Shown: positions 23,768 to 31,386 of the stretch, piece after piece
Position numbering within the stretch: the stretch's first letter is position 1
Layout: each line of letters starts with the position of its first letter
Source of the DNA: Sedimentisphaerales bacterium
GTDB taxonomy: Bacteria; Planctomycetota; Phycisphaerae; Sedimentisphaerales; Anaerobacaceae
DNA length: 37,521 nucleotides
Assembly: GCA_030611315.1 (NCBI GenBank)
Contig: JAUWPZ010000020.1
Location: 1-37,521, forward strand
Direction: 5' to 3'
The notes under the pieces: model-generated
The model's input: only the letters and a program-made list of their open reading frames with translations
Database searches by the model: none
What the model was told of the DNA's origin: nothing
Program-made: the position numbers and the translations under genes

Positions 23768-23977
23768 ATGCCAATATTTGAATACAGGTGTAACAAATGT
23801 GGGCACAAAACAGAATTTCTGGAAAAAAGCGGCGGCAAAAACAAGCACGTCTGCGAAAAATGTGGAAGTTCAAACATGCAGAAACTATTTTCAGGTTTTT
23901 CCGTTGGGCAAAGCAATCAGGGAATCGATTCCTGCCCAACCGGAACGTGCCCAACTGGAACGTGCGGCCTCTCGTAG
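23768..23977 (+). CDS. FmdB-family zinc-ribbon protein
   Basis: The 69-residue protein opens MPIFEYRCNKCGHKTEFLEK and continues CEKCGSSNMQKLFSGFSVG, the FmdB/CxxC_CxxC_SSSS zinc ribbon with two CxxC knuckles. FmdB-type proteins are annotated as putative regulators near formamidase or formylmethanofuran genes, but their role is uncertain. The tail has a repeated cysteine motif, CPTGTCPTGTC, which could bind another metal. It lies 12 bp before the ORP-ferredoxin fusion and was probably co-expressed with it. Confidence 0.8.
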   Translation: MPIFEYRCNKCGHKTEFLEKSGGKNKHVCEKCGSSNMQKLFSGFSVGQSNQGIDSCPTGTCPTGTCGLS

Positions 23978-23989
23978 AAAGGATCACTT

Positions 23990-24931
23990 ATGAAAATCGC
24001 GGTAACATCAACTGGGCCTACTCTCGATGACAATGTGGAGGCTCGATTTGGTCGCTGCCCCCATTTTTTGATTATTGACACCGACACAATGCAGTATGAA
24101 GCAATCGAAAATCCGAATATTGCCCTCGGCGGCGGTGCGGGAATTCAGTCCGCTCAGCTGATGTCGGAAAAAGGCGTAACTACAGTATTGACCGGCAACT
24201 GCGGCCCTAACGCATTTAACGTATTTGGCCAGGCGGGCATACAGGTTATCGTTGGTGTCAGCGGCGTTGTACGTAATGCCGTTGAGCAATTCAAAACAGG
24301 GGTTTTCTCTTCCGCCTCGGGGCCAAATGTAGCCAGTCACTTTGGTGTGAACACTGCACCGGCAGACCCGACAGCAACCGGACAGCCGATGACTGGTCCA
24401 GTCGGTCAAGGTGGCGCAATGGGCTCAGGCATGGGCGGCGGACGCGGCATGGGCCGAGGTATGGGCGGCGGCCGCGGTATGGGCAAAGGCATGGGCCGAG
24501 GTATGGGCGGAGGCGGCGGAATGGGCGGAGGCGGCGGAATGGGTAAAGGTATGGGTATGGGAGCAGCGATGGGCATGCCGACTGGTGTCCCTCCGGTTGG
24601 TCCGGCAGCAGGTTCTCCGGAAGATGCCGGACTGCAAAACCCTGAGCAGGAATTGGTTGCTCTAAAGCAACAGGCAGAGTTGCTTGAACAGCAAAAGCGC
24701 CAGTTAAACAATAGAATAACTCAGCTTGAAAGCGGCCGTAAGGTTGTAGCTGTCGTTGATTCTGGCAAGTGCGCAGGCTGCGGTACCTGTGCTGATGTGT
24801 GCCCGGCAGGCGCCATTGAGGTTAATGGACAAGCTGTTGTCAACGACGAAGCCTGCACCGGTTGCGCCGTCTGTGTTATGGAATGTCCCAATGAGGCCAT
24901 CATACTTGCGCAGAAAAAAGTTGGTAAATAA
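23990..24931 (+). CDS. ORP/NifX domain fused to a 2[4Fe-4S] ferredoxin
   Basis: The 313-residue fusion has four parts. Residues 1 to about 115 are a NifX/ORP domain (VTSTGPTLDDNVEARFGRCP, GAGIQSAQ, TGNCGPNAF). Residues about 140-200 are an extreme Gly/Met/Arg tract (GMGGGRGMGRGM repeats). A coiled-coil helix follows (PEQELVALKQQAELLEQQKR). Residues about 250-305 are a bacterial-type ferredoxin with CAGCGTCADVCP and CTGCAVCVMECP, predicted to hold two 4Fe-4S clusters. The combination suggests direct electron transfer to, or cluster assembly on, the NifX domain, while the Met-rich tract could bind soft metals such as copper. The role is inferred; the domains are clear. Confidence 0.85.
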   Translation: MKIAVTSTGPTLDDNVEARFGRCPHFLIIDTDTMQYEAIENPNIALGGGAGIQSAQLMSEKGVTTVLTGNCGPNAFNVFGQAGIQVIVGVSGVVRNAVEQFKTGVFSSASGPNVASHFGVNTAPADPTATGQPMTGPVGQGGAMGSGMGGGRGMGRGMGGGRGMGKGMGRGMGGGGGMGGGGGMGKGMGMGAAMGMPTGVPPVGPAAGSPEDAGLQNPEQELVALKQQAELLEQQKRQLNNRITQLESGRKVVAVVDSGKCAGCGTCADVCPAGAIEVNGQAVVNDEACTGCAVCVMECPNEAIILAQKKVGK

Positions 24932-24936
24932 ATTTT

Positions 24937-24987
24937 ATCAGAGCTTTTGCTTTTTACGCAGCAACTTTTCAAGCGAAAAGGTCTGAT
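24937..24987 (+). terminator. Stem-loop between the ORP-ferredoxin gene and panD
   Basis: ATCAGAGCTTTTGC (24937-24950) pairs with GCGAAAAGGTCTGAT (24973-24987) at about 12 positions. CTTTTGGG follows. It likely ends or attenuates the upstream transcript. The 153-bp gap to panD contains no gene; an extended -10-like TGCTATACA (24999-25007) may start a new transcript. Confidence 0.45.
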
Positions 24988-25084
24988 CTTTTGGGCTTTG
25001 CTATACAATCAGCAAGGTTTGAACCGGAATAACTGGTCCATATACATATTGAGAAGAGATGGCATTGACAGGAAAGTTGAGCAA

Positions 25085-25435
25085 ATGGAACGATTCATGC
25101 TGAAATCAAAGATCCATAGAGCAACGTTGACCGGAACGGATCTGGATTATCAAGGGAGTATTACTATCGATGAAAACCTGCTTGAAAAAGCAGATATACT
25201 GCCGGGCGAGCAGGTTCACGTACTGAATGTTAACAACGGAGAACGTTTTGTAACTTATGCTATTGCAGCTCCGCGAGGCTCCGGCACCGTGTTATTAAAT
25301 GGGCCTGCAGCAAGATTAGGAACGGTCGGCGATAAAGTCATAATTATATCCTATTGGCAGGTACCTGATGAGAAAGCAAAAGATTTGAAGGCAAAAGTAG
25401 TATTCGTTGATGATGAAAACAAACCAAAGGAGTAG
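25085..25435 (+). CDS. panD: Aspartate 1-decarboxylase
   Basis: PanD makes beta-alanine, the precursor of pantothenate and CoA, by pyruvoyl-dependent decarboxylation of aspartate. The 116-residue proenzyme keeps the self-cleavage site G24-S25 (DYQGSITID), K9 (MLKSKIHRA), and the later motifs [10 protein letters not shown] and [13 protein letters not shown] followed by [12 protein letters not shown] 25085 (site AGGAAAG) gives the standard numbering. Its length is near the usual 120-130. It is unusual to find it inside an Fe-S/ORP locus without panB or panC. It is 4 bp from the DUF1847 gene. Confidence 0.93.
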   Translation: MERFMLKSKIHRATLTGTDLDYQGSITIDENLLEKADILPGEQVHVLNVNNGERFVTYAIAAPRGSGTVLLNGPAARLGTVGDKVIIISYWQVPDEKAKDLKAKVVFVDDENKPKE

Positions 25436-25439
25436 TTAA

Positions 25440-26036
25440 GTGGGAAAAAGGATAATTCCACGATGTGGACGATGCGAGAGTAAAGAATGTCGCGATGGCA
25501 AGGATTGCTTTTCGCAGGCTGGTAATCATAAGCAATTGTATCAAGACGGCCAAATAACAGTATTACACAAGGCCGCTTCAGCAATTGAAGGACGCTACTA
25601 TGGGAAAGAGACGCGATTGGGCGAGATAATTCTGTTTGCAAAGGAATTAGGATATAAAAAGATAGGTCTGGCCTTTTGTATTGGTTTAAGCGAAGAAGCA
25701 AAGATTATCGACAAGATTCTCTCGAAGCATTTTGAAGTGGTATCGGTGTGCTGCAAAGTATGCGGAATTGACAAGAAGGAATTTGATTTGCTGCAGATTT
25801 CATCAGAAAATGATGAAGTTATGTGCAACCCGGCCGGACAGGCCCAACTGCTAAATGAGGCAGAGACGCAACTCAATGTCTTATGCGGGCTTTGTGTGGG
25901 CCACGATGCGATTTTTTCAAAGGTATCAGAAGCTCCTGTAACAACGCTTATTGCCAAGGACAGGGTATTGGCTCACAATCCTGCGGCGGCTATTTACTGT
26001 CAATATATTCGAAAACGCTTTAACGAAAATACATAG
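25440..26036 (+). CDS. DUF1847 cysteine-rich protein
   Basis: DUF1847 proteins are small, cysteine-rich and probably metal-binding, mostly in anaerobes; their function is unknown. The 198-residue product has an N-terminal cluster CGRCESKECRDGKDC, then LGEIILFAKELGYKKIGLAF, CCKVCGIDKKEF, a MCNPAGQAQLLNE segment, and NVLCGLCVGHDAIF. These motifs cover the whole family length. The GTG start at 25440 follows AAAGGAG inside the end of panD, so translation is probably coupled. The context suggests a role in metal or Fe-S handling, which is inferred. Confidence 0.83.
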   Translation: MGKRIIPRCGRCESKECRDGKDCFSQAGNHKQLYQDGQITVLHKAASAIEGRYYGKETRLGEIILFAKELGYKKIGLAFCIGLSEEAKIIDKILSKHFEVVSVCCKVCGIDKKEFDLLQISSENDEVMCNPAGQAQLLNEAETQLNVLCGLCVGHDAIFSKVSEAPVTTLIAKDRVLAHNPAAAIYCQYIRKRFNENT

Positions 26037-26045
26037 CGGAGACAA

Positions 26046-26282
26046 ATGATAGATCCGATGCTTGACGCCACTGAAGTTACTGTAGGATTTCACCCTGATG
26101 GTTACAGGATAGATAAAACTGTTTCCCCAATGAACAGGTACACAAAGTGGGACATCTTGCCGGGTAATCACTGGCATAATCCGGAGCCGGTCTGTTTTGA
26201 TTCTTTGCCTCAGCATGGCTGGTTTGCAAAAGACAGGTTCGATTGGGATAAATCCAATGATATTATTGAGGACTATGCTTGA
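26046..26282 (+). CDS. Small conserved-looking protein of unknown function
   Basis: I do not recognise this 78-residue protein. It has a good start (GGAGACAAATG) and a compact, aromatic- and acid-rich sequence with several His, Trp and Asp residues (GFHPDGYRIDKTVSPMNRY, PGNHWHNPEPVCFD, HGWFAKDRFDWDK). It contains a single Cys and no membrane segment. The stop is 1 bp before the next ATG, so it is coupled to the MinD-type ATPase gene. A small uncharacterised protein also accompanies the MinD ATPases in the Desulfovibrio orp operons, but I cannot claim homology. Confidence 0.6.
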   Translation: MIDPMLDATEVTVGFHPDGYRIDKTVSPMNRYTKWDILPGNHWHNPEPVCFDSLPQHGWFAKDRFDWDKSNDIIEDYA

Positions 26283-26283
26283 T

Positions 26284-27135
26284 ATGAAAATTGCCATAGC
26301 CAGCGGTAAAGGCGGAACAGGTAAGACAACAATAGCAACAAATCTGGCCTGCTCAATTGCTCGAATGGGTGAGACTGTGCAGTATCTTGACTGTGATGTT
26401 GAAGAACCAAACGGCCATATATTTTTGAAGCCGAATATAGAAGAAACTCAGAATGTTACGATTGGCGTGCCGGAAGTTGACACCGAATTATGCAACGGAT
26501 GCGGCAAATGCGGGCAGCTTTGCCAATACAGCGCCATAATCTGTTTGAAAGACACCGTAATGACTTTCGAACAGTTATGTCATTCCTGCGGTGGATGTAT
26601 GGCCGTCTGTCCGCAGGCCGCCATTAAGGAAAAACAACGCAGAATCGGAATAGCTGAATTCGGCAGAGCGGACGAAATCTATTTTGGCGCAGGCAAGCTC
26701 GACATTGGCACCATCCAAAGCCCTGCCTTGATAAAACATGTCAAACAAAAGGCAATAAACAATGATACGGTAATTATCGATGTCCCACCAGGCACATCTT
26801 GTCCGGTCATCGAGGCGGTAAAGGGCAGCGATCTCGTTTTACTTGTTACTGAGCCTACGCCGTTTGGCTTAAATGACCTGGAACTGGCGGTGGAGATGGT
26901 AAGAGAGCTTAAGCTGGCCTTTGCTGTCGCAATAAACCGCTGCGACATAGGTGACGACCGAGTTGTACGCTATTGCCAGGAGCAAGATATAAAAATTCTC
27001 CTTGAGATACCGAACGACCGGCTGGTAGCAGAAGTTTATTCACAGGGGATTAAAATAATTGATGCATTACCCGGCTACGAAGAAAAGTTCTTACAGCTAT
27101 ACCAGAAAATCAATGCGATGGTCGCGGTCAAATGA
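26284..27135 (+). CDS. MinD-type ATPase with inserted 2[4Fe-4S] ferredoxin, first copy
   Basis: The 283-residue P-loop ATPase is of the SIMIBI/MinD class. It has the deviant Walker A GKGGTGKT (8-15), switch I LDCDVEEPN (35-43) and switch II VIIDVPPGTSCP. Two ferredoxin motifs are inserted at 70-80 (CNGCGKCGQLC) and 99-109 (CHSCGGCMAVC). This is the architecture of DVU2103/DVU2104 of the orange protein complex. It probably loads or transfers metal-sulfur clusters with ATP. I chose ATG 26284, since MKIAIASGKGG is the family start; ATG 26275 is an alternative. It overlaps the J-domain gene by 4 bp. Confidence 0.9.
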   Translation: MKIAIASGKGGTGKTTIATNLACSIARMGETVQYLDCDVEEPNGHIFLKPNIEETQNVTIGVPEVDTELCNGCGKCGQLCQYSAIICLKDTVMTFEQLCHSCGGCMAVCPQAAIKEKQRRIGIAEFGRADEIYFGAGKLDIGTIQSPALIKHVKQKAINNDTVIIDVPPGTSCPVIEAVKGSDLVLLVTEPTPFGLNDLELAVEMVRELKLAFAVAINRCDIGDDRVVRYCQEQDIKILLEIPNDRLVAEVYSQGIKIIDALPGYEEKFLQLYQKINAMVAVK

Positions 27136-27524
27136 AAGCTGATTTTGAATTCATGGAAAGAATAACCCGCGACTTAGAGGCGCGTAAAGCCGCGTGCAAG
27201 ATTCTGGAAGCTGCCGAGGACGCAAGCAAAGAGCAGCTAAAGAAAGCCTATAGGCGAGCGGCTATGAAGCATCACCCGGACCACAATCAAGACGATTCAG
27301 AAGCAAACCAGAAATTTGCCCTTGTAAAGTGTGCTTACGAGTTGTTGGCCAATGATAAGCCCTGTGATGAGCTTTTGGAAGAAATTAACTCCTGGCCAGG
27401 TGTTGTTGAAGATGGGAAATATAATCTGGATAACCCATGGGGCCATTTCTTGTGGTGGCGCGAGAAATTTTTTGGTTCTGAAAAAGAGAAAAAGTCAAAT
27501 GGCAAACGTTCTTCCTGTGTTTAG
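27132..27524 (+). CDS. J-domain (DnaJ-like) co-chaperone
   Basis: J-domains stimulate the ATPase of Hsp70 chaperones. The 130-residue protein has a J-domain at about 20-75: ACKILEAAEDASKEQLKKAY, RRAAMKHHPDHN with the HPD tripeptide at 48-50, then FALVKCAYELLAND. It lacks the Gly/Phe and zinc-finger regions of DnaJ. The tail is short, basic and ends with a Cys. It resembles the specialised HscB/DjlA-type helpers more than DnaJ itself. Overlap with the MinD gene (ATGA) suggests a dedicated chaperone for Fe-S cluster assembly or for folding the ATPases, which is inferred. Confidence 0.83.
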   Translation: MKADFEFMERITRDLEARKAACKILEAAEDASKEQLKKAYRRAAMKHHPDHNQDDSEANQKFALVKCAYELLANDKPCDELLEEINSWPGVVEDGKYNLDNPWGHFLWWREKFFGSEKEKKSNGKRSSCV

Positions 27525-27580
27525 TCAAAACCCTTACGACGATAAGGTTATTTCGTTTTGACGCAAAGAAAGGGAATCTT

Positions 27581-28471
27581 TTGAAAGAGTTAGTCGTTAT
27601 AAGCGGCAAAGGAGGAACTGGTAAAACAAGCATCGTGGCAGCCTTTGCGGCCCTTGCAAAAAGTGCGGTTCTGGCTGATTGCGATGTAGATGCGGCGGAT
27701 TTGCACCTGGTTTTAGAACCGAAAGTAAAGCAAACCAACGATTTTTCCGGCGGCAAACAAGCCTCTATAATCAGTGAAAAATGTATCGGCTGCGGAAAAT
27801 GTCAGGATATGTGCAGATTCGATGCAATAAATCTCAATGGCCAGCCAAACGACATAGTTGACAAGACGTTCACCATTGACCCGGTTTCGTGTGAAGGCTG
27901 CAAGGTATGTGTGGAGTTTTGTCCGGTGGATGCGATTGAATTCAATGACAGCATAAACGGGCAGTGGTTTATATCGGATACACGGTTTGGCCCTATGGTC
28001 CACGCCAAGTTAGGAATAGCCGAGGAAAACAGCGGAAAACTGGTAACTCTTATTCGCAAGGAGGCAAAGAGAATAGCTGGTGAAGAAAAAAAGGATTTAA
28101 TAATCGTTGATGGTTCCCCGGGAATAGGCTGTCCTGTAATTGCGTCAATTACGGGGGCAGATCTGGTGTTGGTAGTTACAGAACCGACTCTTTCCGGCAA
28201 ACATGACTTAGACAGGGTCTCGCAACTTACCGCAAACTTTGGGATTGAGACCTTGATTTGTGTCAACAAAGCGGATATAAACCCTCAAATAACAGGTCAA
28301 ATAAGCGAAGATGCCCAACAGCGGGGATTAAAGGTTATAGGAAAAATCTCTTATGACGAGGCTTTTACCAAGGCCCAGATTATTAAAGCAAGCGTAGTCG
28401 AATATACAGGAGGTGCCGTAACAGAACAGATAAAAGCATTATGGAAACAGGTTACTTATGCCCTTGGCTGA
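27581..28471 (+). CDS. MinD-type ATPase with inserted 2[4Fe-4S] ferredoxin, second copy
   Basis: The second member of the pair has 296 residues, with Walker A GKGGTGKT (9-16), ADCDVDAADLH, and ferredoxin motifs at 68-78 (CIGCGKCQDMC) and 104-114 (CEGCKVCVEFC). LIIVDGSPGIGCPV and VTEPTLSGKHDL complete the ATPase. Paired MinD ATPases of this type lie side by side in the Desulfovibrio orp locus and likely work as a heterodimer. The start is TTG at 27581, after AAAGGGAA; no in-frame ATG fits the N-terminal beta-strand. Its end overlaps the methyltransferase gene by 14 bp. Confidence 0.9.
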   Translation: MKELVVISGKGGTGKTSIVAAFAALAKSAVLADCDVDAADLHLVLEPKVKQTNDFSGGKQASIISEKCIGCGKCQDMCRFDAINLNGQPNDIVDKTFTIDPVSCEGCKVCVEFCPVDAIEFNDSINGQWFISDTRFGPMVHAKLGIAEENSGKLVTLIRKEAKRIAGEEKKDLIIVDGSPGIGCPVIASITGADLVLVVTEPTLSGKHDLDRVSQLTANFGIETLICVNKADINPQITGQISEDAQQRGLKVIGKISYDEAFTKAQIIKASVVEYTGGAVTEQIKALWKQVTYALG

Positions 28472-29177
28472 GCGGAAGCTGCAAATAAACGAATCGAAGG
28501 CATCCGGATTCGATTTTGATCTGCTTGCCGACAGCTATGACAGCTGGTACGCCGGCAGGCGAGGTGCAATGTACGACCGTTTAGAAAAGAAAGCGATTAG
28601 TCGCTACCTTCCACCAAGTACCAAAGGTAAGAAATTATTGGAAGTTGGCTGCGGAACCGGCCATTGGAGCAGGTTTTTCAGTGGATATGATTTTGAAGTT
28701 ACAGGAGTTGATGTTTCTGAGCGGATGATAGACGCAGCCAAGAGCAAAGATATCTCTAACGCGTCGTTTCAAGTCGCTGACGGCCATTCTTTGCCCTTTG
28801 CTGATGAGACATTTGATGTAACGGCAGCAATTACAGCATTGGAGTTTGTCCGCGATGCCGAGGCCGTAGTACGAGAGATGATACGATGCACTCGCAAAAC
28901 CGGCCAAGTATTACTTGGTGTATTAAATGGGCTATCTAAAGTTAATCGGCAAAGGCAGAGGCAGGACGGTCCTGAAAGTCCCTACGCTGCCGCTCGGTTG
29001 TTTTCGCCCGTTGAATTGAAAGAATTTTTAGAGCCGTTTGGCCGGGTGGAAATAACCGTTGGAGGCTTTGTTCCTGCTCAAAGTTGGCTAATACCTTTTG
29101 CTCCCTGGGTTGACCGTATCGCTGGAATGTTTAGGAGTCAAAAAGGAGCTTTTATAGCGGCGGCGCTTAAATTATGA
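28458..29177 (+). CDS. Class I SAM-dependent methyltransferase
   Basis: The 239-residue protein has motif I LEVGCGTGHWSRFF (61-74), the acidic end of strand 2 in VTGVDVSERMI, and VADGHSLPFADETFDVT for the motif II/III area. It belongs to the UbiE/COQ5-like Methyltransf_11 group. The C-terminal part (FSPVELKEFLEPFGRVEITV) is typical of small-molecule enzymes. The substrate cannot be told. Methyltransferases of this type are regular neighbours of MinD/ORP genes in anaerobes. Translation is coupled on both sides: it overlaps the MinD gene before it and has an ATGA overlap with the gene after it. Confidence 0.85.
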   Translation: MPLAERKLQINESKASGFDFDLLADSYDSWYAGRRGAMYDRLEKKAISRYLPPSTKGKKLLEVGCGTGHWSRFFSGYDFEVTGVDVSERMIDAAKSKDISNASFQVADGHSLPFADETFDVTAAITALEFVRDAEAVVREMIRCTRKTGQVLLGVLNGLSKVNRQRQRQDGPESPYAAARLFSPVELKEFLEPFGRVEITVGGFVPAQSWLIPFAPWVDRIAGMFRSQKGAFIAAALKL

Positions 29178-29458
29178 AAATCCAGGCAGAAATAAGCTTA
29201 TATCCCCTGCGACAAAACGATTTAACCAAACCAATCCGGCAATTTATTGAGTTGTTGGAAAATAATAAGCTAAAGGTCGAGCCCGGGCCAATGAGCACCC
29301 TCGTTACAGGAGACAGCGAGGTGGTTTTCGAAAACCTGCAAAAGGCCTTTGAGAGGCTTGCTGAAGAATATGAGGCAGTAATGACCGCAAAGATTTCCAA
29401 TGCGTGCCCCGAAGTTAAGAAAGATATACCCTTCAGGGTAGTAAATTCCCGCGAGTAA
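29174..29458 (+). CDS. MTH1187/YkoF-family thiamine-binding-like protein
   Basis: This 94-residue member of the MTH1187 family (DUF77) opens MKIQAEISLYPLRQNDLTKP. It has the family's LKVEPGPMSTLVTGDSEVV and FENLQKAFERLAEE. The fold is ferredoxin-like and forms oligomers; relatives bind thiamine or its pyrimidine, but most are uncharacterised. Its last eleven codons (DIPFRVVNSRE) and stop lie within the repeated structured element B, so part of the repeat is translated here. It overlaps the methyltransferase gene by 4 bp. Confidence 0.8.
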   Translation: MKIQAEISLYPLRQNDLTKPIRQFIELLENNKLKVEPGPMSTLVTGDSEVVFENLQKAFERLAEEYEAVMTAKISNACPEVKKDIPFRVVNSRE

Positions 29459-29527
29459 GATTGTAACTTATTGTTCTAAAGCCACTTACCCGCGAACAAA
29501 CAGGAAATTTCAACTGAGAGCACTATA
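29425..29527 (+). ncRNA. Structured intergenic element, copy B
   Basis: This is the second copy of the 103-bp element (79 of 103 identical to 23556-23658). It keeps the TACCCTTCAGGGTA dyad (29427-29440), and CGCGAGTAAG (near 29451) pairs with CTTACCCGCG (near 29485) at nine of ten positions. The first third codes for the end of the MTH1187-like protein, and the rest is the intergenic region before the Mrp gene. Conserved pairing beyond the coding part suggests an RNA role. Confidence 0.5.
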
Positions 29528-29558
29528 AATAGGTTCCTCAAAAAATAGGAAGTAAACT

Positions 29559-30413
29559 ATGGCAAAAGAAAGCAGCGCTTTTCAAATCGACGAAAACAAA
29601 CGAAAACAAATGCAGGCCGAACAGGAGCAGATTCGCAAAAGAGTAAAACAAATAAAGCACCAGATACTCGTACTCAGCGGCAAAGGAGGTGTCGGCAAAA
29701 GCACCGTAGCGGTAAATCTGGCGGTCTCGCTTGCTCTTTCCGGCAAGAGTGTCGGGCTTCTCGATATTGATATACACGGCCCAAGTATCCCGAAAATCCT
29801 GAATCTTGAGGAAAGGGCTGTTCAGGCAACAGGAGAAACCATTTTGCCTATTGAAATGACTGAGAATTTAAAGGTTATGTCCATAGGTTTTCTGCTGCGA
29901 GGCAGTAACGATGCCGTGATATGGAGAGGCCCTATGAAATATCAGATGATAAAACAATTTTTAAAAGATGTAGATTGGGGCAGTTTGGATTTTCTGGTTG
30001 TCGATTCGCCTCCCGGTACAGGTGATGAGCCGCTTTCGATTGTCCAGCTTCTGGAAAATGCCGACGGCGCAATTATAGTTACTACGCCACAGGAAGTAGC
30101 ACTTTCCGACGTCCGCAGGTGCATCACTTTCTGCCATAATCTGAAACTACCCGTACTGGGAGTAGTAGAAAATATGAGCGGCTTTGTCTGTCCAAAGTGC
30201 GGTGAGATGACCGACATATTCAAGTCTGGGGGTGGCGAGAAAATGGCCAAACAAATGAACGTACCTTTCTTAGGACGAATACCGATAGACCCACAAATCG
30301 TACAATCTTGTGATTCAGGTCAGCCGTATGTACAGCATTATGGTTCGAGCCAGGCGGCGCAAGCTTTCAAAGAAGCTATGCTGCCGTTACTTAATCTTGA
30401 AGAAAAGCGTTAA
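29559..30413 (+). CDS. mrp: Mrp/ApbC-type Fe-S carrier ATPase
   Basis: Mrp/ApbC/NBP35 proteins carry 4Fe-4S clusters to target proteins and need ATP. The 284-residue product has Walker A GKGGVGKS (41-48), LLDIDIHGPSIPKI, the Mrp hallmarks VMSIGFLLRGSNDAVIWRGP and LVVDSPPGTGDEPLS, and the cluster-binding CPKCG in ENMSGFVCPKCGEM. The charged N-terminal helix (KRKQMQAEQEQIRKRVKQ) replaces the MIP18-like domain of longer homologs. DVU2109, part of the Desulfovibrio orange protein complex, is of this class. The structured element B lies just upstream. Confidence 0.92.
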   Translation: MAKESSAFQIDENKRKQMQAEQEQIRKRVKQIKHQILVLSGKGGVGKSTVAVNLAVSLALSGKSVGLLDIDIHGPSIPKILNLEERAVQATGETILPIEMTENLKVMSIGFLLRGSNDAVIWRGPMKYQMIKQFLKDVDWGSLDFLVVDSPPGTGDEPLSIVQLLENADGAIIVTTPQEVALSDVRRCITFCHNLKLPVLGVVENMSGFVCPKCGEMTDIFKSGGGEKMAKQMNVPFLGRIPIDPQIVQSCDSGQPYVQHYGSSQAAQAFKEAMLPLLNLEEKR

Positions 30414-30467
30414 GAATTACGGTGGAAACTGTAACGTGCCGTTAAGCTATCGAAGGAGCAGAATAAT

Positions 30468-31385
30468 ATGGAAAACGTGGTAATTGCAGGGTCTGGTCCT
30501 GCCGGGTTGACAGCTGCAATTTATACTGCCCGTGCAGATATGACCCCATTAGTGCTAGAAGGGCCCATACCAGGCGGCCAACTGATTGTTTCTAATGAAG
30601 TGGAAAACTATCCCGGTTTTACGGAACCAATATCAGGTATAGAGTTGTTAGAACAGTTTCGAAAGCAGGCGGAACGATTCGGATCGCGCTTTAAATCAGA
30701 ATCCGTAGAAAAGGTTAAGAGGCGGGATGACATTTTTGAGGTTAGTACAGGCAGTCAAACAATCACAACAAGGTCCTTGATAATCGCAACCGGGGCTCAA
30801 GCAAGGCGATTGCCTATTCCTACGGAGCGCAAGTTTTACGGAAAAGGTGTATCAGGGTGTGCTACTTGTGATGGTGCTTTCTTCCGTGACAAGGAAATCC
30901 TGGTTGTAGGTGGAGGAAATACCGCTATGCAGGATGCTGTATTTCTCACCCGGTTTGCCAGCAAGGTGACGATTGTTCACCGGCGTGACTATCTACGTGC
31001 AGCTGTTATTGAAATTGAACGAGCAAAAAAAGAACCAAAGATTGAATGGATGATCCCCCGGATTGTGGAGGAAATACTCGGTAATGACTCTGTAACCGGT
31101 ACTATATTGAGAAACCCTCAAACAAACCAGGAACACCGTATCCAGTGTGACGGTATTTTTGTGGCTATCGGTCACGATCCCCAAACCAAAATATTCAATG
31201 GACTGGTCAAGACAGACGAAAATGGATTTATTCAAGTTGAAGCAGGTTCTACCAGGACATCAATGCCGGGAGTATTTGCCTGCGGTGATGTTCGGGACCT
31301 TGTTTATAAACAAGCAGTCGTAGCTGCTGGCCATGGATGCATGGCGGCCATTGATGTGAAACATTATTTAGAAAGAAAAGGATAA
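30468..31385 (+). CDS. trxB: Thioredoxin reductase
   Basis: TrxB uses NADPH and FAD to reduce thioredoxins. The 305-residue protein has the FAD motif GSGPAGLTAA (8-17), redox pair CATC (131-134), NADPH motif GGGNTAMQDA, HRRDYLRA with the residues that favour NADPH, and the late FAD motif GVFACGDVRD. It is full length. It is followed 1 bp later by an atypical thioredoxin-like gene, so the two probably form a dedicated redox pair serving this metal-protein locus. The start follows GAAGGAG with good spacing. Confidence 0.94.
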   Translation: MENVVIAGSGPAGLTAAIYTARADMTPLVLEGPIPGGQLIVSNEVENYPGFTEPISGIELLEQFRKQAERFGSRFKSESVEKVKRRDDIFEVSTGSQTITTRSLIIATGAQARRLPIPTERKFYGKGVSGCATCDGAFFRDKEILVVGGGNTAMQDAVFLTRFASKVTIVHRRDYLRAAVIEIERAKKEPKIEWMIPRIVEEILGNDSVTGTILRNPQTNQEHRIQCDGIFVAIGHDPQTKIFNGLVKTDENGFIQVEAGSTRTSMPGVFACGDVRDLVYKQAVVAAGHGCMAAIDVKHYLERKG

Positions 31386-31386
31386 C

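Noticed and set aside
24411-24570. Gly/Met repeat tract as a CRISPR-like or satellite array
   Set aside because: The repeats are short GGCATGGGC-type codons within an unbroken protein frame between two clear domains, with no spacer structure.
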